Shown here in pieces: positions 33,112 to 36,806 of a stretch of 36,806 bases of DNA. How positions within the stretch are numbered: position 1 is the first letter of the stretch; each line of letters begins with the position of its first letter. The translations under genes were made by a program, and so were the position numbers. Origin of the DNA: an uncultured Prevotella sp. (GTDB lineage Bacteria; Bacteroidota; Bacteroidia; Bacteroidales; Bacteroidaceae); contig CAMUYR010000035.1 of NCBI GenBank assembly GCA_947164965.1, forward strand, positions 1 to 36,806, in the 5' to 3' direction. Under the pieces are notes generated by a model, which saw only the letters and a list, made by a program, of their open reading frames with translations, did not search any database and had not been told where the DNA came from.

Positions 33112-34002
33112 TTAATATTTCAATATACTGCTCTCCACCTTTAATAGCTCTTCAGCCCTTTCAGCGTCTTGCTGCAATTGTGCCTTCAAAGCCTCAGCCG
33201 AATCGAAACGCTGCTCAGGACGCAAGCGGTCAATGAAAGATACCAACAGCTGTTGACCGTACAGATTCTCATGTAGGCGGAAGACGTGAACCTCCAACGT
33301 CACCCGCTGTCCATCAAACGTGGGACGAGTGCCGATATTCATCATAGCATGCTTCCACTCCACACTGTTCTCCATACGTACCTTGACAGCATAAGCACCC
33401 TTTGCGGGTATCAACTGACAGGCATCCTCTGCCACCAGATTAGCAGTAGGGAATCCTAGCTTCGTACCCACATGTTCACCATGCTCTACGTGTCCCAAAA
33501 TGGTATAAGGATAACCTAACAGCTCGTTGGCTTGGGCTATCTGGCCATCTGACAACAGCTGTCGCACGCGCGAACTGCTCACCTCGCCCTTGGCAGGTAA
33601 CTGAATGACCTCGATACCAAGTTCGTTTCCGTATCTCACATAGTCCTCAAAGCCTTCCTCACGACGATAGCCGAAACGGTTGTCATAACCTGTCAGCAAC
33701 ACTTTTACGCCCAGTTGCTCCTTCAACACCTGTTCCATAAACTGGCGGGCTGTCATCTGGCGCAATTCATCAGTAAACGACAACACCTCCGTACGATCTA
33801 CCTGTGTATGCGACAGCAATAGCAACTTGGCAGCCAACGGCGTCAGCACCTGCTCTCTGCGCATCGTATGGTCGAAGGTAATAACCATCGACTGCAAGCC
33901 GCGTTCGCGAGCAGCCTCAACCACTTGGCTCACCACAAACCGATGCCCCTGGTGAACACCGTCAAACATGCCTATCGTGGCTACATATCCTTGTTGCTCC
34001 AT
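33112..34002 (-). CDS. ribF: Bifunctional riboflavin kinase / FAD synthetase
   Basis: 296 residues. The N-terminal nucleotidyltransferase has GMFDGVHQGHR (residues 11-21), and SSSRVRQLL. The C-terminal flavokinase has GTKLGFPTANL, NIGTRPTF and LEVHVF with its catalytic Glu. It converts riboflavin to FMN and FAD. The ATG lies inside the 3' end of the P-type ATPase gene (22-nt overlap), which suggests translational coupling. Confidence 0.94.
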   Translation of the reverse strand: MEQQGYVATIGMFDGVHQGHRFVVSQVVEAARERGLQSMVITFDHTMRREQVLTPLAAKLLLLSHTQVDRTEVLSFTDELRQMTARQFMEQVLKEQLGVKVLLTGYDNRFGYRREEGFEDYVRYGNELGIEVIQLPAKGEVSSSRVRQLLSDGQIAQANELLGYPYTILGHVEHGEHVGTKLGFPTANLVAEDACQLIPAKGAYAVKVRMENSVEWKHAMMNIGTRPTFDGQRVTLEVHVFRLHENLYGQQLLVSFIDRLRPEQRFDSAEALKAQLQQDAERAEELLKVESSILKY

Positions 34003-36491
34003 TGTCTCTTAATCATTCTGTATATTTCACCAATCCACAACACGGGAGAAGTGATGGCCAGCAATATTCCCCATGTCTCCAGCGACAAAGGGACCGTACG
34101 GAATATCCTACCTCCAAAGGTGACGATAAGCCACTGGCCTATCAATACCATTGCCAATACCAATAGGAAGCCACTACATGCCCACAAACGGCGGAAGGCA
34201 GAATGGACTGAGCCTAACTGCTTGGCATTAAACAAGTTCCACCACTGAAGCAGAACGAATATATTGAAGAAGATGGTCAGCTCCATATCGTCAACGCCAG
34301 CCACCTTTTCAAAATACCACAACAGTACAAAGGTCACCAGGAAGAAGATGCCACCTGTCCAGGCAATGCCTCTGAACATACCTCGTGTGATGATAAAGGC
34401 ATCTTTGCTACGTGGCCGTTCTCGCATTACCTCTCTCGAGGGAGGCAGTGAGGCCAACGCCATCGCTGCAAACGTGTCCATAATCAGGTTAATCCATAGT
34501 ATCTGGGTAATGGTCAGCGGCATTTCCGTACCTATCACAGCACCACAAAGCACCAGTAACAATGCCGTCACGTTGACCACCAGTTGGAAATAGATAAAGC
34601 GCTGGAAGTTCTTATAGAGCGAACGGCCCCACATCACCGCTTGTACAATACTGCGGAACGAGTCGTCGATCAGCGTGATGTCGCTGGCCTCTTTGGCCAC
34701 ACTGGTTCCTGATCCCAGCGAGAGGCCTACGTGCGCACGATTCAAAGCTGGCGCATCGTTCGTACCGTCGCCCGTCACAGCCACCACTTCTCCTCGCTGT
34801 TGCAATAGTGCTACTAGTCGCTGCTTGTCCTGCGGGCGCGCTCTCGACATCACCTTCAGCGTCTGCACACGCTCCAATGCTTCCTCGTCGCTCAGGGCCG
34901 CAAACTCAGCACCAGTTATCACAGCATCTGCCGCGTTCCCTGCGACGACACCCGTCTGTCGTCCTATTTCCAAAGCCGTCTCAGCAGTGTCGCCCGTCAC
35001 TATCTTTACATCAATACCAGCCCTCACACATTGGCGGATAGCAGCTGGCACTTCCTGACGCAGGGGGTCACTGATAGCCACGATAGCTAATAACGTATGA
35101 TTCTGTCCGATAGCCAGTGTACGCATCGCATGCTGTTGCCAATCACGCAACTGCAGCTCTACTTTCTGGCGCTCGTCAGCGTCCATCTCCATCTTGGCTA
35201 TCACCACTTCAGATGCACCTTTTATATATAGAGTGTCGCCCACAGTAGTCGTCATGTATTTGCGTTCTGTCGAGAATGGTTCGCGAGCCGTGATGGCATT
35301 GTCCTCACGCAGTTTCTGATAATCTGCACCCTGACTGGTCACCCAGCGCAGCAAGGCCTGCTCCGTCGGATTACCCACCTCGTGTGTCGCTGTCGTATTC
35401 AAGGCAATAGCCTTAAAGAGCTCATCTCTACCCCCTTCCATCATACATCTGACATCACTCACCGTCATCTTGTTCTCAGTCAGTGTTCCTGTCTTATCCG
35501 TACAGATTACTGTCACAGCACCCATCGTCTCTGATGCCTGGAGTTTTCTCACCAGATTGTTCGACTTCAGCATTCTGCGCATATTCAGAGCCAAAGCTAA
35601 CGTGACAGCCATTGGGAGACCTTCAGGCACAGCCATCACTATCAGCGTGACAGCCATCATAAAGTAGCGTAATACCACCTCTGTCATACCTAGATAGTCG
35701 TCCGTATGCCACAGGGGACTTGTCAGGATGTCGTGAATCAGGAATACCACAAACGATGCAATGGATAATGCTCCGCCCACCTTACTGATAAGCTTGGCGA
35801 GTCTGTCCAACTGCACATTCAGCGGCGTCTTCACACCAGTCAGTTCCGATGCCTGTCTGGCCACATGGCCAATCTCCGTCCCATCGCCTACCGCTGTCAC
35901 CACAAAACGCCCCGTGCCAGCCATCACCATCGACGAGCGCAACAGCAAGTCCCTGGCGTAAGCTTCACCTCTTCCCTCTTCCTTCTTACTTCCTACTTCT
36001 TTTGTCGTCAACATCTCACCCGTCAGCGAACTCTCGTCCACTTGCAGGTCTGTCGCTTCTACCAGTTGTCCGTCAGCAGGCACCTCGTCGCCCGTCTCGA
36101 CTATCACGACGTCACCCACCACGACTTCTCTGCGGGCTATCTCCATCAACTTTCCCTCGCGAACTACCTTTACCAGCTGTTCTTCGCCCAACTGCGTCAG
36201 CACATCGAATTTGCGGGCAGCATCCCTTTCAAAATAAAAACCTACCGTCGTGGCAAGGATGATAGCTGCAATAATGCCTATGGTCTCCAGAAAGTCCTGC
36301 TTCACAAAAGATAAAGTCAACGATACCAAAGCTGCCACCAACAAGATGCGCACCATCGGATCCTGATATTTCTCCAGATATAGTCGCCACATAGAGGGAC
36401 GCTGAGGGGGTGTCAGCACGTTTTCGCCATGCTCCTCCCTGCTCTTCAGCACCTCTTGGGCATTCAATCCTTGTATTTTTGCTGTTTTCAC
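33981..36491 (-). CDS. Calcium-transporting P-type ATPase (PMCA/SERCA-like)
   Basis: 836 residues. Seen in order: cation-ATPase N domain (GLNAQEVLKSREEHGEN), the LTGEM actuator loop, the membrane motif PEGLP typical of Ca2+ pumps, the phosphorylation site Asp332 in CTDKTGTLT, the hinge VTGDGTNDAPALN, and C-terminal membrane helices. It exports Ca2+ or possibly Mn2+ from the cytosol. Translation appears to begin at GTG (36489-36491): homology starts at about residue 8, and the proximal -7 box ends only 4 nt upstream of that codon. First gene of the operon with ribF and the CPBP protease. Confidence 0.93.
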   Translation of the reverse strand: MKTAKIQGLNAQEVLKSREEHGENVLTPPQRPSMWRLYLEKYQDPMVRILLVAALVSLTLSFVKQDFLETIGIIAAIILATTVGFYFERDAARKFDVLTQLGEEQLVKVVREGKLMEIARREVVVGDVVIVETGDEVPADGQLVEATDLQVDESSLTGEMLTTKEVGSKKEEGRGEAYARDLLLRSSMVMAGTGRFVVTAVGDGTEIGHVARQASELTGVKTPLNVQLDRLAKLISKVGGALSIASFVVFLIHDILTSPLWHTDDYLGMTEVVLRYFMMAVTLIVMAVPEGLPMAVTLALALNMRRMLKSNNLVRKLQASETMGAVTVICTDKTGTLTENKMTVSDVRCMMEGGRDELFKAIALNTTATHEVGNPTEQALLRWVTSQGADYQKLREDNAITAREPFSTERKYMTTTVGDTLYIKGASEVVIAKMEMDADERQKVELQLRDWQQHAMRTLAIGQNHTLLAIVAISDPLRQEVPAAIRQCVRAGIDVKIVTGDTAETALEIGRQTGVVAGNAADAVITGAEFAALSDEEALERVQTLKVMSRARPQDKQRLVALLQQRGEVVAVTGDGTNDAPALNRAHVGLSLGSGTSVAKEASDITLIDDSFRSIVQAVMWGRSLYKNFQRFIYFQLVVNVTALLLVLCGAVIGTEMPLTITQILWINLIMDTFAAMALASLPPSREVMRERPRSKDAFIITRGMFRGIAWTGGIFFLVTFVLLWYFEKVAGVDDMELTIFFNIFVLLQWWNLFNAKQLGSVHSAFRRLWACSGFLLVLAMVLIGQWLIVTFGGRIFRTVPLSLETWGILLAITSPVLWIGEIYRMIKRQWSNKDM

Positions 36492-36495
36492 GGTG

Positions 36496-36527
36496 CAAAG
36501 GTACGAATAAGCGAGTAAAAAGCCAAA
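36496..36527 (-). promoter_or_regulatory. Proximal promoter of the P-type ATPase operon
   Basis: Minus-strand TACCTTTG (plus 36496-36503) and TTTG (plus 36524-36527), 20 nt apart. The -7 box is so close to the GTG that transcription would begin at or next to the start codon, giving a leaderless mRNA. Confidence 0.7.
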
Positions 36528-36568
36528 TTTATTTGAGCTTTTTCAAGCGGGAGTACTTTCGACGGAGT

Positions 36569-36600
36569 CAAAGGTACGATTAAGTGAGAGAAAAAGCAAA
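36569..36600 (-). promoter_or_regulatory. Distal duplicated promoter of the P-type ATPase operon
   Basis: An identical -7 box (plus 36569-36576) and -33 TTTG (plus 36597-36600), again 20 nt apart and exactly 73 nt upstream of the proximal copy. Transcripts from here would carry a leader of about 75 nt. Confidence 0.65.
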
Positions 36601-36692
36601 TTTATTTGTATTTTTCCGAGAGAAAGTACCTTCGACGAAGTCAAAATTACAAAAAAAAGGTAAAATTTGGAGAGCTGCAGCAAATTTTTCTC

Positions 36693-36713
36693 TTTTCACT
36701 TTTCACTTTTCAC
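36693..36713 (+). repeat. TTTTCAC x3 microsatellite in the tRNA-Met promoter region
   Basis: Three perfect 7-bp units directly upstream of the T-tract and -7 box of tRNA-Met, covering the place where a -33 element is expected. Confidence 0.8.
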
Positions 36714-36722
36714 TTTTTTTTG

Positions 36723-36730
36723 TACCTTTG
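36723..36730 (+). promoter_or_regulatory. -7 box of tRNA-Met
   Basis: TACCTTTG followed by CAACC, 23 nt before the mature tRNA 5' end. No TTTG at the standard -33 position; the site is inside the T-rich repeat. Confidence 0.6.
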
Positions 36731-36753
36731 CAACCGCAAAACGCATTTGCATC

Positions 36754-36806
36754 GGACTTGTAGCTCAGTTGGTTAGAGCAACAGACTCATAATCTGGAGG
36801 TCCCAG
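36754..36806 (+). tRNA. tRNA-Met (anticodon CAT), partial at right edge
   Basis: Acceptor start GGACTTG, D-arm GCTC...GAGC with AGTTGGTTA loop, anticodon loop CTCATAA with CAT at 36788-36790. The T-arm and 3' acceptor strand are cut off. A GGACTTG start and ordinary D-arm suggest elongator Met and not the initiator; Ile with a modified CAT anticodon is not excluded. Confidence 0.87.

Larger units (their letters stand above)
36496..36641. repeat. Two 73-bp tandem repeats upstream of the P-type ATPase
   Basis: 36496-36568 and 36569-36641 align without gaps at 57 of 73 positions. The conserved parts are the -7 and -33 promoter elements and a TTCGACG-containing end; the middle has diverged. A third unit start (CAAAATTA at 36642-36649) shows the -7 position again but then departs from the pattern. 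Confidence 0.85.

Noticed and set aside
33981..36491. Altered TGES motif (LTGEM) of the P-type ATPase as a sign of inactivity
   Set aside because: The essential TGE is intact and the following residue varies in bacterial relatives; DKTGT, PEGLP and the TGDGTNDAPA hinge are all intact.

Overview
The window reads as chromosomal DNA from a Bacteroidota member, most likely a Prevotella/Segatella-type Bacteroidales. The reasons are the repeated promoter signature TTTG-N19/20-TAnnTTTG, the near absence of Shine-Dalgarno sites, the order rpsU-xerC-hpf-tRNA-Thr (in this phylum it usually precedes tuf/secE/nusG), an S46 dipeptidyl peptidase, LruC-domain lipoproteins and a P. gingivalis-like set of metabolic genes. 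Both edges cut through tRNA genes: tRNA-Thr(TGT) on the left and tRNA-Met(CAT) on the right.

Left block (1-9.8 kb). On the minus strand lies the translation/recombination operon rpsU-xerC-hpf, running towards tRNA-Thr. An M24B aminopeptidase P (minus) follows, divergent from malate dehydrogenase (plus). A tight minus-strand operon then encodes a SpmA/SpmB-type nucleoside-recognition membrane protein, a polysaccharide flippase and a DPP7-like S46 dipeptidyl peptidase. A 22-bp-period array of small hairpins sits between the aminopeptidase and rpsU.

Middle accessory block (9.9-19 kb). Four minus-strand genes encode paralogous lipoproteins with LruC/DUF4842-type domains. Three form one operon with its own promoter and terminator; the fourth has its own promoter and terminator. 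They share a DPNxxW N-terminal motif and Asp/Asn-rich D-x-D-x-N-D loops, and one carries a long beta-helix-like stretch. Upstream is a 612-base gene-free region containing an unusually GC-rich segment and a roughly 204-bp inverted repeat around a 38-bp near-palindrome. This block is the best candidate for a poorly described surface system.

Carbohydrate block (19-24.4 kb). A secreted GH3 glycosidase, a secreted alpha/beta-hydrolase esterase (convergent with it) and a secreted SGNH/sialate-O-acetylesterase-type enzyme suggest processing of acetylated plant or host glycans. No SusC/SusD pair is in the window.

Housekeeping run (24.4-32.1 kb, all plus). topA-aroK-speA-(P-loop lipoprotein)-argB-ECF sigma-(putative anti-sigma) are closely spaced. 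The oddity is the lipoprotein between speA and argB: it has a lipoprotein signal and a Walker A motif resembling zeta-toxin/nucleotide-kinase folds, which is hard to reconcile with an ATP-free periplasm. A GTAAC-N16-CGTC ECF-type promoter lies between the sigma and anti-sigma genes.

Right block (32.3-36.8 kb, minus). A Ca2+-type P-ATPase, ribF and a CPBP membrane protease form an operon. It is preceded by a 73-bp tandem duplication carrying two complete promoters; the proximal one would give a leaderless message starting at a GTG codon. All family names come from motif recognition by eye; no database search was possible.
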